The notes: generated by a model from the letters alone, not told the origin. Shown: positions 1 through 9,349, numbered from the stretch's first letter. The stretch is DNA of 32,877 bases from an uncultured Clostridia bacterium (GCA_944343275.1 CALVMH010000020.1:1-32877); one strand, 5' to 3'. A program made the numbers and translations.

Positions 1-251
1 GCTTTGGCTTCCGCCTGCGCCGCCTGCTGCGCGTCCAACGGGCTCCCGCACTTGGAACAGAACATCGCCCCCTCCGCACAGACCGTTCCGCAGCGCGGGC
101 ATATCAAAACGGACGGCTCCGCGGGCGCTTGCTCCGCGGGAACGGATGCCTGCTGTGCGGGCGCCTGCTGCGCGGGTGCCTGCTGTGCGGGTGCGCCGCA
201 CTCGGGACAGAACGCCCCCTCGAACTCACTGCCGCATTGTGTACACTTCAT
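1..251 (-). CDS. Zinc-ribbon protein, cut off by the window edge
   Basis: Only the N-terminal 83 codons are visible; the gene runs off the left edge. The protein has two Cys4 zinc ribbons. The first is CTQCG with FCPECG in the first ~20 residues; the second is CPRCG with FCSKCG around residues 53-75. They are joined by a linker of Ala-Pro-Gln-Gln repeats. Such double ribbons usually precede a membrane or structural domain, which cannot be seen here, so the function is unknown. An AGGAGG at 259-264 lies 7 bases from the ATG at 249-251. A second ATG at 252-254 is only 4 bases away and less likely. The repeated GCG/CAG linker codons also give a false forward reading frame. Confidence 0.8.
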   Translation of the reverse strand, partial: MKCTQCGSEFEGAFCPECGAPAQQAPAQQAPAQQASVPAEQAPAEPSVLICPRCGTVCAEGAMFCSKCGSPLDAQQAAQAEAK

Positions 252-498
252 CATCTTTCCTCCTATTCCGATTTCTTCCGAAGATTTTGTGACAGCCATG
301 TGATGCGTTTGTCACAATTATATCCTCCCCCCCCCGCATTTTGTCAAGGAATATATACACTGTTTTTGAAAAAATTTCGGCGTATTCCGTACAGCTCCCC
401 CGCCCCCTTGAAACACTCCGCAGACGCCTGTGCCCCGTCTCCGAACGCTCCCGCCGCAAGGGCAGCAGTCCGCCGTGGGATTCTCACGCTCCGCGGCT

Positions 499-531
499 TA
501 CGCCGCCTACAATGACATACGGGGCATGGCT
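499..531. repeat. Imperfect direct repeat, copy 1
   Basis: The stretch shares the block CAATGACATACGGGGCA and its flanks (TACGCCGCC before, GGCT after) with copy 2 at 992-1024; the two differ at only two positions. It lies within non-coding sequence and is probably one member of a dispersed intergenic family. Confidence 0.6.
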
Positions 532-991
532 TCGCCGCCATGACTGTGTCACGAAGTAACGGATGAGGGGGCGTGTGGAGGAATGGCTCCCCTGCTTTCC
601 CCCTCATCACCGCCTTCGGCGGAGCTTCCCCCCAAGGGGAAGCCCTCCTACTTCCTTGCCTCCCCTGTGCAAGGGGGTGAGCCGTGCGTTATGCGCATCA
701 CCACGGTGTGGTGTGCGCGCGCGGCGAACTGAGGTTTTTGCCATCGTGGGCAAAAACCGTGACCGCTGGCGGCGTCGCTCCTTGCGCCGCCGAGACCGTG
801 TCTGCGATTGCAAAGAGCACACGGAAGGGTTGTTGTGCCCGCGCGGTATCTGCCTTTACAACCCTCCCGCCTCGCTTCGCTCGGCGCCCTCCCGAATAGG
901 GCTCCCGCAAAAAGACGCAGTCTTGTTGTGGGACAATCACAGGGAGGGCAAGAGGAAACTACTCCGCTCGGAATGGCGGTTCAGCGCGGCG

Positions 992-1024
992 TACGCCGCC
1001 TTCAATGACATACGGGGCACGGCT
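992..1024. repeat. Imperfect direct repeat, copy 2
   Basis: This is the second copy of the repeat at 499-531, in the same orientation and 493 bases downstream. It is followed by the terminator-like stem-loops beyond ktrA. Confidence 0.6.
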
Positions 1025-1032
1025 TTTTATAC

Positions 1033-1068
1033 AAACCACGGCTTGCCCGTTTCGGCAAGCCGTGGTTT
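1033..1068 (-). terminator. Stem-loop, probable terminator after ktrA
   Basis: AAACCACGGCTTGCC pairs perfectly with its complement at 1054-1068, giving a 15-bp stem around a 6-base loop. It lies about 140 bases beyond the ktrA stop. Read on the minus strand it is followed by TGTATAAAAA rather than a clean U-run, so termination is likely but not proven. Confidence 0.6.
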
Positions 1069-1075
1069 ATGATGA

Positions 1076-1109
1076 GGGGTGCGCCGCGGCTTTTTCCGCG
1101 GCGCACCCC
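1076..1109 (-). terminator. Second GC-rich stem-loop after ktrA
   Basis: GGGGTGCGCCGCGG at 1076-1089 is perfectly complementary to 1096-1109 with a 6-base loop. It lies between ktrA and the hairpin at 1033-1068. No U-tract follows directly, so it may act as a processing or 3'-end stability element rather than a classical terminator. Confidence 0.5.
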
Positions 1110-1209
1110 TTTCCTGATGATCGAACCTATTCCGCATTGCTGTTACAGCCATGGTGTTTCCCATGTTCTGCACCGGTTTTGCAGCCCTGCCTTTTTGGAA
1201 TATGCTGCA

Positions 1210-1863
1210 TTATTTTTGTTTATTGGTGAATGCAAGAATCTTTTCGGTATTGCCGAACACCAGCAGTTTGTCCCCTTCGCGGAACACGTAATCCCCCGCG
1301 AGCGTATAGATGATCTCGTCGCTGTTCTTGATGGTGAGGATATTCATGCCGTAATTTCCGCGCGGGTTGACTTCGACCAGCGTCTTTTTCAGCCACTTTT
1401 TGGGCAGCTCGATCTCAAAGATGGCGTACTGCGAATCAAGATCGACAAAGTTGATGACATTGTCCGTGTTCAGGCGCACGGCGAGCTTTTCCGCGATGTC
1501 CGCATCGGGATAGATGACCTCGTCCGCGCCCACGCGCAGAAGGAACTTGCGCTGGATCTCCGTCGTCGCGCGGGAAATGACCCGCTTCGCCCCGCAGTCC
1601 TTTAAGTTGGACGTGATCTCCAGCGACGCCTGAAAATCCTCGCCGATGGCAACGATGCACGCATCGAAGGAAGAAATGTCCATCGTTGCAAGGTTGTCCA
1701 TGCTCATGCAGTTGGCAATGAGCGCGTTGGTATAGCGGGGCGCGAGCGTGTTGATGACGTCCTCGTTCTTGTCGACGATCATCACCTCGTCCCCCATGCC
1801 GAGCAGTTTTTCGCCCAGCGTCCTGCCGAACTTGCCCATGCCGATGAGTAAAACGGAAATCAT
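1210..1863 (-). CDS. ktrA: KtrA/TrkA-type K+ uptake regulatory subunit
   Basis: This is the cytoplasmic gating subunit of a Ktr potassium uptake system. The 217 residues match the usual length of KtrA. The RCK_N Rossmann domain starts at residue 1, with the nucleotide-binding motif GMGKFG near residues 8-13 and an acidic strand end (VDKNED) that contacts the ribose. The RCK_C (TrkA_C) domain fills roughly residues 135-217 and in this family often senses c-di-AMP. The start is supported by AGGAG six bases upstream. The partner channel ktrB lies upstream on the same strand, but a 329-base repeat-bearing spacer separates them, so the two may be uncoupled or regulated within the spacer. The symbol could equally be ktrC. 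Confidence 0.9.
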   Translation of the reverse strand: MISVLLIGMGKFGRTLGEKLLGMGDEVMIVDKNEDVINTLAPRYTNALIANCMSMDNLATMDISSFDACIVAIGEDFQASLEITSNLKDCGAKRVISRATTEIQRKFLLRVGADEVIYPDADIAEKLAVRLNTDNVINFVDLDSQYAIFEIELPKKWLKKTLVEVNPRGNYGMNILTIKNSDEIIYTLAGDYVFREGDKLLVFGNTEKILAFTNKQK

Positions 1864-1917
1864 ATCGTTCTCCTGTTGATATTTTTATACATTCCGACGC
1901 ACATTTGCGAGCGCTCC

Positions 1918-1982
1918 GCGGCGTTTTTCCTTCCACTCACGAGAATTCTTTTTGTCAGTTCAAAAAGAATCTGTGAACAAAC
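1918..1982. repeat. Spacer repeat between ktrB and ktrA, copy 1
   Basis: About 65 bases resemble copy 2 at 2129-2191. Both begin GCGGCGTTTTTCC and end GTGAACAAAC, and each encloses a stem-loop. Here the stem is ATTCTTTTTG with CAAAAAGAAT. The stems differ between copies yet keep their pairing, which suggests the folded form matters. Confidence 0.6.
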
Positions 1983-2128
1983 CATCATTCCGACGCAAGG
2001 AGGGTTTCCCTCCGCCGCGGGACCCGATTTGCGCATACCTGCGCTTACGGGGAAAAGGTGAATGCGCGGACGCTATCAATGTTGCGAAATGTCCGCGCAG
2101 AGGAAAAACGAGCGGCAGTCTCGTCGCT

Positions 2129-2191
2129 GCGGCGTTTTTCCTCCTCACGACGTTTCTTTTCATCAGTTTGAAAAGAAACGTGTGAACAAAC
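2129..2191. repeat. Spacer repeat between ktrB and ktrA, copy 2
   Basis: This copy ends one base from the ktrB stop. Its internal stem is GTTTCTTTTCA with TGAAAAGAAAC. On the minus strand this hairpin is the first structure after ktrB and may terminate or attenuate transcription before ktrA. AGGAAAAACG at 2101-2110 also pairs with CGTTTTTCCT at 2133-2142. The 329 bases between the two genes contain no credible gene. Confidence 0.6.
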
Positions 2192-2192
2192 G

Positions 2193-3548
2193 TCACCCGA
2201 TAAACACCGTATCGACGGGACGCCTGACGGCAGTCTCCGCCTTTTTGCTGCGTTTCAGGGCGAACGCAAACGTGAGAATGCCCACACGCCCTAAATACAT
2301 GAGGATGATGAGGAGGAACTCGGAGACGATGCCCAGCGACGGCGTAAGCGCCATCGTAAGCCCGACCGTTCCGATCGCCGAGACCGTTTCGAACAATACG
2401 GCGTCGAAAGAGGCGACGCTGTCCGGTTCGATGGCATTGATGAGCAGCGTTGCCGTGATGGTCATCACGAGATAGGCGACGAACACGGCGAGCGCCTGCG
2501 AAAGTGTTCCGTGGTCGATGCGGCGCTTTCCGATGGTGATGTCCCGCTTTCCGCGCATGACGGAGAGCATGCCGACGAGGATGACGGTGAAGGTGCTCAC
2601 CTTGACGCCGCCGCCCGTCGAACCCGAACAGGCGCCGATGAACATGAGAATGATCATGAGGAGGCACCCGCTGTTGGAGAGCGTTGCGGGATCGGTGGTG
2701 AAATACCCCGCCGTGCGCGCCGTGGTCGCGTTGAAGAAGGAGCAAAGGAGCTTATCGCCGAACGTAAAGCCCTCGTAACTTGCATTGTTCCATTCAAAGA
2801 CCGTGAAGAGCGCCGTTCCCGCAACGAGCAGGATGAGCGTGCCGATGAGGGCGAGACGGGTATAGAATTGAAATTTTCCGGGGTTCCCCCTGCAATTCGC
2901 CACATCCCCCCATACGCAGAATCCCAAACCGCCGATGATGATGAGGAAGCAGATCACGAGCGAGACGAGCGGATCGCGGGCGTAATCGACGAGGGAGACG
3001 GGACCGATGATGTCGAACCCTGCGTTACAGAAGGCGGAAACGGCATGGAATACGGAATACCAGACGCCGATGCCGCCGTATTCGGGCACGAAACGGATCA
3101 TGAGCAGCAGCGCGCCCGCCGCCTCGAAGATGAGCGTGCCTAAAAGGATGCGCTTGACGAGCGTCTTGACGCCGGCAAGACGGCTTTCCCCCACCGACTG
3201 CACCATTGCGGTGCGTTCGTACAGTCCGAAACTCTTTTTGCCGAGCGCCATGAAGAGAATGGAGACGAGGGTCGTAAAGCCGAGCCCGCCGATCTGGATG
3301 AGACAGATAATGACGACGTGCCCGAACGTCGTCCAATGCTGCGCCGTGACGACGGGTGTGAGACCCGTCACACAGGTCGCGGAAGTGGCGACGAACAGCC
3401 CGTCCACATAGTCGGCAAACGTCCCCCATTCCCCGCTCGTCTTGGCGAACGGCAGCATGAGGAGGAGGCTTCCGGCAAAGATGAGAACGGCATATCCGAG
3501 CGCAAGATAGCGCCAGACGCTCATTCTCCGTTTGACCTTGAACTTCAT
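2193..3548 (-). CDS. ktrB: KtrB/TrkH-type K+ channel subunit
   Basis: This is an integral membrane channel subunit that takes up potassium (often Na+-coupled) with the KtrA ring below it. The 451 residues match the family length. The four pseudo-repeats of a TrkH/KtrB channel can be followed through their filter segments: TCVTGL near residue 58, FCNAGF near 172, ARTAGY near 280 and IGTVGL near 390. Each keeps the glycine that lines the pore. The N-terminus is short and basic before the first membrane helix (VKRRMSVWRYLALGY). The start has GAGGAAG a few bases upstream, and a good promoter lies at 3591-3619. Only about 145 bases separate the gene from the giant helicase upstream. Confidence 0.92.
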   Translation of the reverse strand: MKFKVKRRMSVWRYLALGYAVLIFAGSLLLMLPFAKTSGEWGTFADYVDGLFVATSATCVTGLTPVVTAQHWTTFGHVVIICLIQIGGLGFTTLVSILFMALGKKSFGLYERTAMVQSVGESRLAGVKTLVKRILLGTLIFEAAGALLLMIRFVPEYGGIGVWYSVFHAVSAFCNAGFDIIGPVSLVDYARDPLVSLVICFLIIIGGLGFCVWGDVANCRGNPGKFQFYTRLALIGTLILLVAGTALFTVFEWNNASYEGFTFGDKLLCSFFNATTARTAGYFTTDPATLSNSGCLLMIILMFIGACSGSTGGGVKVSTFTVILVGMLSVMRGKRDITIGKRRIDHGTLSQALAVFVAYLVMTITATLLINAIEPDSVASFDAVLFETVSAIGTVGLTMALTPSLGIVSEFLLIILMYLGRVGILTFAFALKRSKKAETAVRRPVDTVFIG

Positions 3549-3590
3549 AACTTCCTCTCGTGCGGAACGCAGTCACGCGCCCACTGCCAA

Positions 3591-3619
3591 ATCGTATCAC
3601 ATTCTTGGCACAATGTCAA
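3591..3619 (-). promoter_or_regulatory. Sigma-A-type promoter for ktrB
   Basis: On the minus strand a perfect TTGACA (3614-3619) is followed after exactly 17 bases by TACGAT (3591-3596). It lies 43 bases before the ktrB start. The leader is too short for a c-di-AMP riboswitch. Confidence 0.7.
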
Positions 3620-3694
3620 CCGTTTGCACACGGACTGCCGCGGGCTGAACGATTGCGAAAGAGCGGCGGCAGGGAAAACGTGTGGACTCCTGTT

Positions 3695-6600
3695 TCACGC
3701 CAGCGAGATCCGATCGCTCACGGAACGGACGAAGATACCCTTTTCTTCGCCGTATGCAATGCAGTCGCGCAAAAAGCTCTGGAAGCGTTCGCCCTGCCTG
3801 ACGGCGGGAAGGACGCCCGCAAAGAGGGCGCAAAGCTCATCCATGTAGAGCGCGACGCGCTCCCCAAGCGCCGCCTTGATGACGGAGATCACCTCGTAGA
3901 CGGACACATCGTCCCCGTTGCGGCGGACGGCGTTCTCGTTCTCGGTGCGGAACCTGCCGATCTCGATGGCACGCGGATTTTTGTAAAAATAATCGGTATT
4001 CAGCACGCGGTCGCGGCGGAAGGCGCAGCCGTCGATGAGCGCATCGAGGCGGGCTTCCACCTTGACGCCGCTCTTGGCGATGCCGAACGTGGTAAGGCAG
4101 CGCTTTTTGAGGAAGGGGCGGGAGATGGGCTCCTCTGCGGCGACGATCTCTTTGAGGCGCGCCATGACTGCGGCATCGTTTTCGCCGCTTGTGATGAAGG
4201 CGGCGACCTCGTTCGCCGTGGGCTTGACCGCCTTGTACGGTCTTGCCCACTTGGAGACCCAGCTCCCCGACTTGCTGTCCGCCCCCGTCAGCCTGTCCAG
4301 AACGTCCTTGATGCGCTTGATTTCCCGCTTGGGGTTGTTGTAATAGTTGACGCTGTTGACGCGAACCACGTTCCAATTGCCGCGCTTCAACGTCTGTACC
4401 TGCAATACGTTCCTGTCCTTGACGGAAAACTGATCGGTGCCGTCGCACAGAACGCCCAAAATAAAGCGGTGCTTATTTTTGGGATCGACGACGCCCACGT
4501 CCACCTTGAAATCGGAGGCGCCCACGTCGTAGCGGCATTCATAGCCGCAGGCGGAGAGTTCCTCGGCGATATACTTGCCGATGCCCGCGCCGGCACGCAC
4601 GGAGGCGGAGGGCGCGGCGAGCGTCGTCCTACCCTTTTCCGCAAATTCGAGGAAGGCTTTGAGCCCCGCGACGCCCTTGGAGGACGTCTTGGCAAGGTCG
4701 ATCATGGGAGAGGTCATCGTGGAGAAGACAAGCATCTCCTCCCTTGCACGCGAGACGGCGACGTTGAGACGGCGCCAGCCGCCCGCCTGATTGAGGGGAC
4801 CGAAGTTGAGGGATACCCTGCCCGTGCTGTCCGGTCCGTAGCAGACGGAGAAGAGGATGACGTCGCGTTCATCGCCCTGCACGTTTTCGAGGTTCTTGAC
4901 GAAGAGCGGCTCCTCCCTGTCATACGCCGCGGCGTCGAGGCGCTTTGCCGCGATCTCCTTGGCGAGAAGGCGGTCGATGTCGTCACGCTGGGCGCTGGAA
5001 AAGGTGACGATGCCCATGCTCGACTTGGAGAGCACGGGGTCGGAGAGGCGGCGCACCACCTCTTTGACGAGCGCTTCCGCCTCCTTGCGGTTGCGCTTTG
5101 TAAAGCCCCTGTCATACGTTCCATCCACGAGCACGAGGCTGACGCGGCTGTCCATCGCGTCGGGCGAAGGGAAGGTGCACAGGCGGTTATCGTAATACAT
5201 GCTGTTGGAGAAGGCGATGAGGCTCTCGTGCTTGCTCCTGTAATGCCAGACGAGGTGACGCTCGGGCATGCCGAGAGCGAGGCAGTCGTCGAGCACGCTT
5301 TCGAGGTCCTCGTTTTCGAGGTTCTCCTCGTCCACATAGGCGGTATGGAAGAAGGCGGTGGGCGGCAGCTGCTTGGGGTCACCGACGACGATCGCCGCCT
5401 TGGCGCGCGCGATGGAGCCGATCGCCTCCGCCGTAGACATCTGCGACGCCTCGTCGAAGATGACGACGTCGAAGATGTCCGCCTCGGCGCGCAGATACTG
5501 CGCAACGGTGGCGGGACTCATGAGCATGCACGGCGCGACGACGCCCATCAGCGTGGGCACTTCGGCGAACATGGCGCGCAGTCCCGCGCCGCGCAGATTG
5601 CTCTTGGAAAGGCGGGTGAACGCGCCGAGCTCCACCGAGAGGCTCCCCTCGCCGTCGGGCGCAGGCAGGCGGGAGATGAGCCCCGCGCGGATGTGCTCGC
5701 GCGTGAGCTTGGCGAAGTCGTCCCACAGAAGGCGGAATTTTTCCACCGTCTCTTCGAGGGTGCCCACCGTCATGCGCGAGAGTGCGGGATCGGCGGGAAT
5801 GTTGATCTCCAAAAAGTTGCGGTAGACGTTCTTTTCAAAGCCCGAAAGCACGTTATCGGTGCGGAACCTGCCGCTTTCCAGCGCCTCGGTGATGAAGTTG
5901 AGTCCGAGCTCGGAGAGGCGCTGCGCCGTGGCGCGGTACATACACCAATTGGGGAGCATGTCGATATTGTCGATGAGGGCGCTCGCCTTGGAGGAAAAAT
6001 AGTCCAGAACGTCCTCTTCGCGCAGCTTGTCCCTGTCCGCCCCGATGACCGTAAGAAAACTGTCCTGCGCGAGGAAAAAGCTCTCCGCGGCTTTCAGATA
6101 CCCTTCGAGCACGGGCTTTGTGTAGCCGCTCGTGGCGCGGATGCACATGCCGTTGAAGGCGTCCGCATTGTAATCCATAAACACGGCGGCGGCGCATGCG
6201 TGCAGGTCTTTGAGGTCGGCGAGAAACTCCGCACGGCGCTTGAAATTGATGTTCCCGGAGCGGTCGCAGAAGACGCGGGAGAGCGTTGTATTGCCCCTCA
6301 CGCGTTCCATCGCGGAATAAATTTCCACCAGCGTTTCGAGGAACTTGAAGACATCCTTATCGTCGAGCGGACGGAGGGAGACGCGTTCCAGCCGTTTGGC
6401 GACCGCCTTTGCCGCATTGTTGAGCTTCCAATCGCCCCCCTCTTCGCAGAAGGCTTTGAGTTCGGGAAGTTCCCTGCCCGCATCGACAAGCACCCGGAAA
6501 TGTTTATAGTAATAGTCGAGACAGCCGTCCAAGCGCTTGTTGGCATTGTAGAAGAGATAGAACGCAGCCTCATCCGCGCCTGCAAAGTACTTATCGTAAG

Positions 6601-9304
6601 CGCCTGCGGCGAGCTTGCCCGCAAGTTCGGAGAGGGCGCGGATCTTGCGCAGCGTGAGCGTGGACACCTTCTGGCGGTAAAATTCGAGGAAGAGCGCCAA
6701 AAACGCCTTCAAGTGCTTGATCTCGGCAAGCATCACCTCGCACGAGCAGAACACCTTATCGCGCAGCGCCTGCGAATACGACGTTAAGTTGACGTTTTCA
6801 AAGGGGGAATTTTTCACCCCGCCGCACTCCTTGGCGGCGGCTGCCGCCGAAAGGATCATGCGGCGGCACTCGGAGAGCTTCTCCTCGGTGAGCGAATCGT
6901 AGAAGGAGCTCTCGATGTCGAGGATGTCGGGAGCGTTCTTGTTTTTGAGATAGAGCAGGATCGCCTGATAGACGGAGATGCCCAGACGCCGCTTTTCATG
7001 CAGCGCGCGCATGGGCGCCCTGAGCTCCTCGCGCAGGGCGACGAGTTCCTTCGCCCGTTCGGAAAATCCCGCGGCGTCCTCCGCCCCCGCAAGGGCGAGC
7101 GTCTGTTCGAGACGGCGCAAAACGTCCGTCTTGTCCGTCTTGTTGGAATGCAGTTCGAGGCAGAATTCCCCGATGCCGATGGAGTCCAGCCGCTTTTTGA
7201 CGACGTCGAGCGCCGCCTTCTTTTCGGCAACGAACAGAACGCGCTTACCCTTATAGAGCGCGTTGGCGATGATGTTGGTGATGGTCTGGCTCTTGCCCGT
7301 TCCGGGGGGACCGTGCAGGACGAAACTTGCCCCCGCATCGGAAAGCGCGACGGCGGAATACTGCGAACTGTCCGAGGGAAGGGGCAGCAGCACCTCCTCC
7401 GGATCGCCGTCGTCCTCCTCCGGCGGCGAAACGAATTCGGGACGCTCCATGCGGTTGTTCATGAGCGCGGAGACGACGGCGTTCTTGGAGAGCGCGCCGA
7501 TATGGTTGCGGATGTCGTTCCACATGAGATAGCTCTGGAAGGAGAAGGCGGCGAGGTACACATCCCCCACGACGTCCCATCCCCGCATGTTCGCCGTCTC
7601 TGCGCGCACCATGGCGAGGATCTCCGCGATCTTCAACGCACCCACGTCGCCGCCCAACCCGCGGACGTCGATGTTGAATTCCTGTTTCAGATATTCGAGC
7701 AGGGTAGAATTGACGAAGTACCCGTCGTCGGGCGAAACGGAGACGGAGAAATCCTCGTTCCCCTTGGCGCGGGCGATGTGCGCGGGCGCGAGCACAAGGG
7801 GGGCATACCGCATAGCGCCGTCCTCCCCCGTGTAGCGCAAAAAGCCGAGGGCAAGATATAAGATCTTCGCACCCGTCTCCTCCACCGCGTCGCGGTTGCG
7901 CCGCATGAGGCGCGCCGCCGTCTCGGCAGCCGTCTTCTGATCGCACATGGCGCGCAGGATGCCCTTTTTCTGTTCGAGCAGGACAAGCTCCCTGCGCTGA
8001 CGCAGCAGCTCCCCGCCGAACGCGGGCATCTCTTCGGGGACGGTCTCCCCTTTCAGGCGCATGCCGCCCTTGTCGAGCAGCAGCGAATACAGCTCGTCCG
8101 GGCCTGCCTCGAAGAGGTGAACGGCGTTTTTGCCCGCAAAGTTGAGCAGCGTGTTTTTGGCGGTGAGATCGAGCAGACGGCGCTCCCACTGCTTGTTCTT
8201 GGGCTGCTTGCCGTCCAGCTTGAGTTTGCGCAGGGCGGGGATGGGCGCGGGCGCGGCTTCGTCCGACATCTCCTCTTCCTGCAACAGCTCATAGCCTTTC
8301 AGCCCCTTGCCGCGCAGCGGGCAGGCGCGCACGCCGCCCATGCGGCAGCGGCGCACGTCCACAAAGCATTCATAATGCCCGTTTTTGAGCTTCTGGCGGA
8401 AATGCCCTTCGGAGGGAGTAAACGCCGCGTTGGAGGCGGAGAACAAATCCTCCGCGTCAATGAAACTCAGATTATTGATGCCCTCGGAGACATATTTTGC
8501 AACGATCTCCGCGTCGTCGGTGACGGTGTCCAGAAAGCAGCTTTCATACAACCATACGCCGACGGCGATGCTGTGCTTTCCGACGGCGAGCACGGGATTG
8601 AGGTGCGCCGCCTCAAAGCAGGCGGCAAGAAAGACCGCGAGCTCGGCGCTCGTTGCCGACCGTTCTTTGACGATGGAGGCGGGCTTTGCAACGCACAGGG
8701 GCGCCGTAAAATCGCTCTCCCCCGCCTTCTCGACGGAAAGTGCCTTGACCGCGGCATAGATTGCCGCGGCGATCTGACGCACGTCGTTCTTGTTCGTCCC
8801 CGTATAGCCGTAAAATTCGGCGTTCTTGTTCCACTTTTTCAGCCGCCTGCCGGCATCCGCAAGCACGGCGGAGCAATCCGCAAGGCGGGGGCGCACGAAG
8901 GCGGCGAGCCGCTCCGCATTGCCCTCCAACCCCTCCCACCAATCAAAGGGCAGCGCCGTGATGACGGCGGAGGCGGAGGCGACCTGCCGTCCGTCCTGTT
9001 TTGCCGTGACGGACACGGGACAGTCGCGCAGCTCATCGTTCTCGGCGAGCAGCAGGGGTGAAAACACGCCCTCCGCCACAAGGGAGACGGCGCTCTCGAA
9101 GGGGACTTCCGCCTGCGTCTCATAGGGAACGAGCAGTCCCGTTCCGCTCTCGATGGCGATCTGCAAAGGGACGGTCTCGGACCCGTCGTTGCGCACCTGC
9201 ACAAAGACGGGCGTAGAAAGGAAATAGTCGGCATATCCCGCATAGCGCGGGAAACGCGGCTCCAACGTCACTTCATCGGTCGTTTTGCTCTTTTTATTTG
9301 CCAT
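3695..9304 (-). CDS. Giant DUF4011-type SF1 helicase with nuclease-like C-terminal domain
   Basis: The protein has 1869 residues from the chosen start. After an N-terminal region of unclear fold (1-360), a DUF4011-like segment begins at KQWERRLLDLTAKNTLLNF (371-389). The SF1 helicase core is split by a long helical insert. Walker A HGPPGTGKS is at 664-672, and about 600 residues later come Walker B VIFDEASQ (1281-1288), GDPKQLPP (1308-1315), VQGDERD (1475-1481) and VAVSRARE (1515-1522). Residues ~1575-1660 resemble the Vsr/MTES_1575 endonuclease fold. The usual acidic residue before CDG is Leu here (GVLCDG), so its catalysis is doubtful. A DUF3320-like tail follows. Proteins of this architecture have been proposed as single-gene anti-phage factors; that role here is inference. 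The start at 9304 is preferred because AGGAG precedes it and the earlier ATG at 9391 lies upstream of the promoter. Confidence 0.85.
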   Translation of the reverse strand: MANKKSKTTDEVTLEPRFPRYAGYADYFLSTPVFVQVRNDGSETVPLQIAIESGTGLLVPYETQAEVPFESAVSLVAEGVFSPLLLAENDELRDCPVSVTAKQDGRQVASASAVITALPFDWWEGLEGNAERLAAFVRPRLADCSAVLADAGRRLKKWNKNAEFYGYTGTNKNDVRQIAAAIYAAVKALSVEKAGESDFTAPLCVAKPASIVKERSATSAELAVFLAACFEAAHLNPVLAVGKHSIAVGVWLYESCFLDTVTDDAEIVAKYVSEGINNLSFIDAEDLFSASNAAFTPSEGHFRQKLKNGHYECFVDVRRCRMGGVRACPLRGKGLKGYELLQEEEMSDEAAPAPIPALRKLKLDGKQPKNKQWERRLLDLTAKNTLLNFAGKNAVHLFEAGPDELYSLLLDKGGMRLKGETVPEEMPAFGGELLRQRRELVLLEQKKGILRAMCDQKTAAETAARLMRRNRDAVEETGAKILYLALGFLRYTGEDGAMRYAPLVLAPAHIARAKGNEDFSVSVSPDDGYFVNSTLLEYLKQEFNIDVRGLGGDVGALKIAEILAMVRAETANMRGWDVVGDVYLAAFSFQSYLMWNDIRNHIGALSKNAVVSALMNNRMERPEFVSPPEEDDGDPEEVLLPLPSDSSQYSAVALSDAGASFVLHGPPGTGKSQTITNIIANALYKGKRVLFVAEKKAALDVVKKRLDSIGIGEFCLELHSNKTDKTDVLRRLEQTLALAGAEDAAGFSERAKELVALREELRAPMRALHEKRRLGISVYQAILLYLKNKNAPDILDIESSFYDSLTEEKLSECRRMILSAAAAAKECGGVKNSPFENVNLTSYSQALRDKVFCSCEVMLAEIKHLKAFLALFLEFYRQKVSTLTLRKIRALSELAGKLAAGAYDKYFAGADEAAFYLFYNANKRLDGCLDYYYKHFRVLVDAGRELPELKAFCEEGGDWKLNNAAKAVAKRLERVSLRPLDDKDVFKFLETLVEIYSAMERVRGNTTLSRVFCDRSGNINFKRRAEFLADLKDLHACAAAVFMDYNADAFNGMCIRATSGYTKPVLEGYLKAAESFFLAQDSFLTVIGADRDKLREEDVLDYFSSKASALIDNIDMLPNWCMYRATAQRLSELGLNFITEALESGRFRTDNVLSGFEKNVYRNFLEINIPADPALSRMTVGTLEETVEKFRLLWDDFAKLTREHIRAGLISRLPAPDGEGSLSVELGAFTRLSKSNLRGAGLRAMFAEVPTLMGVVAPCMLMSPATVAQYLRAEADIFDVVIFDEASQMSTAEAIGSIARAKAAIVVGDPKQLPPTAFFHTAYVDEENLENEDLESVLDDCLALGMPERHLVWHYRSKHESLIAFSNSMYYDNRLCTFPSPDAMDSRVSLVLVDGTYDRGFTKRNRKEAEALVKEVVRRLSDPVLSKSSMGIVTFSSAQRDDIDRLLAKEIAAKRLDAAAYDREEPLFVKNLENVQGDERDVILFSVCYGPDSTGRVSLNFGPLNQAGGWRRLNVAVSRAREEMLVFSTMTSPMIDLAKTSSKGVAGLKAFLEFAEKGRTTLAAPSASVRAGAGIGKYIAEELSACGYECRYDVGASDFKVDVGVVDPKNKHRFILGVLCDGTDQFSVKDRNVLQVQTLKRGNWNVVRVNSVNYYNNPKREIKRIKDVLDRLTGADSKSGSWVSKWARPYKAVKPTANEVAAFITSGENDAAVMARLKEIVAAEEPISRPFLKKRCLTTFGIAKSGVKVEARLDALIDGCAFRRDRVLNTDYFYKNPRAIEIGRFRTENENAVRRNGDDVSVYEVISVIKAALGERVALYMDELCALFAGVLPAVRQGERFQSFLRDCIAYGEEKGIFVRSVSDRISLA

Positions 9305-9349
9305 AGCGCTCCTATCCCCCCTGTCGGAGGGAAATCCGTGTTCCGTTTC

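Larger units (their letters stand above)
252..1209. other. Gene-free spacer with repeats and stem-loops
   Basis: This stretch of about 950 bases separates the zinc-ribbon gene from ktrA. No reading frame in it has both a plausible start and protein-like composition; the apparent ones are Arg/Pro/Ala-rich artefacts of high GC. It contains an imperfect 33-bp direct repeat (499-531 and 992-1024), many short palindromes, and two strong stem-loops next to the end of ktrA. A short AT-rich part at 300-380 lies upstream of the zinc-ribbon gene and may hold its promoter. The bulk looks like interspersed intergenic repeat material. Confidence 0.55.

Noticed and set aside
3549-3694. Possible c-di-AMP riboswitch before ktrB
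   Set aside because: The promoter at 3591-3619 leaves only about 40 bases of leader, too short for this riboswitch.
3560-6787. Open forward frame of 1075 codons
   Set aside because: It is antisense to the DUF4011 helicase. Its sequence is His/Arg/Ala/Val/Asp-rich with no domain, an artefact of GC-rich codons on the other strand.
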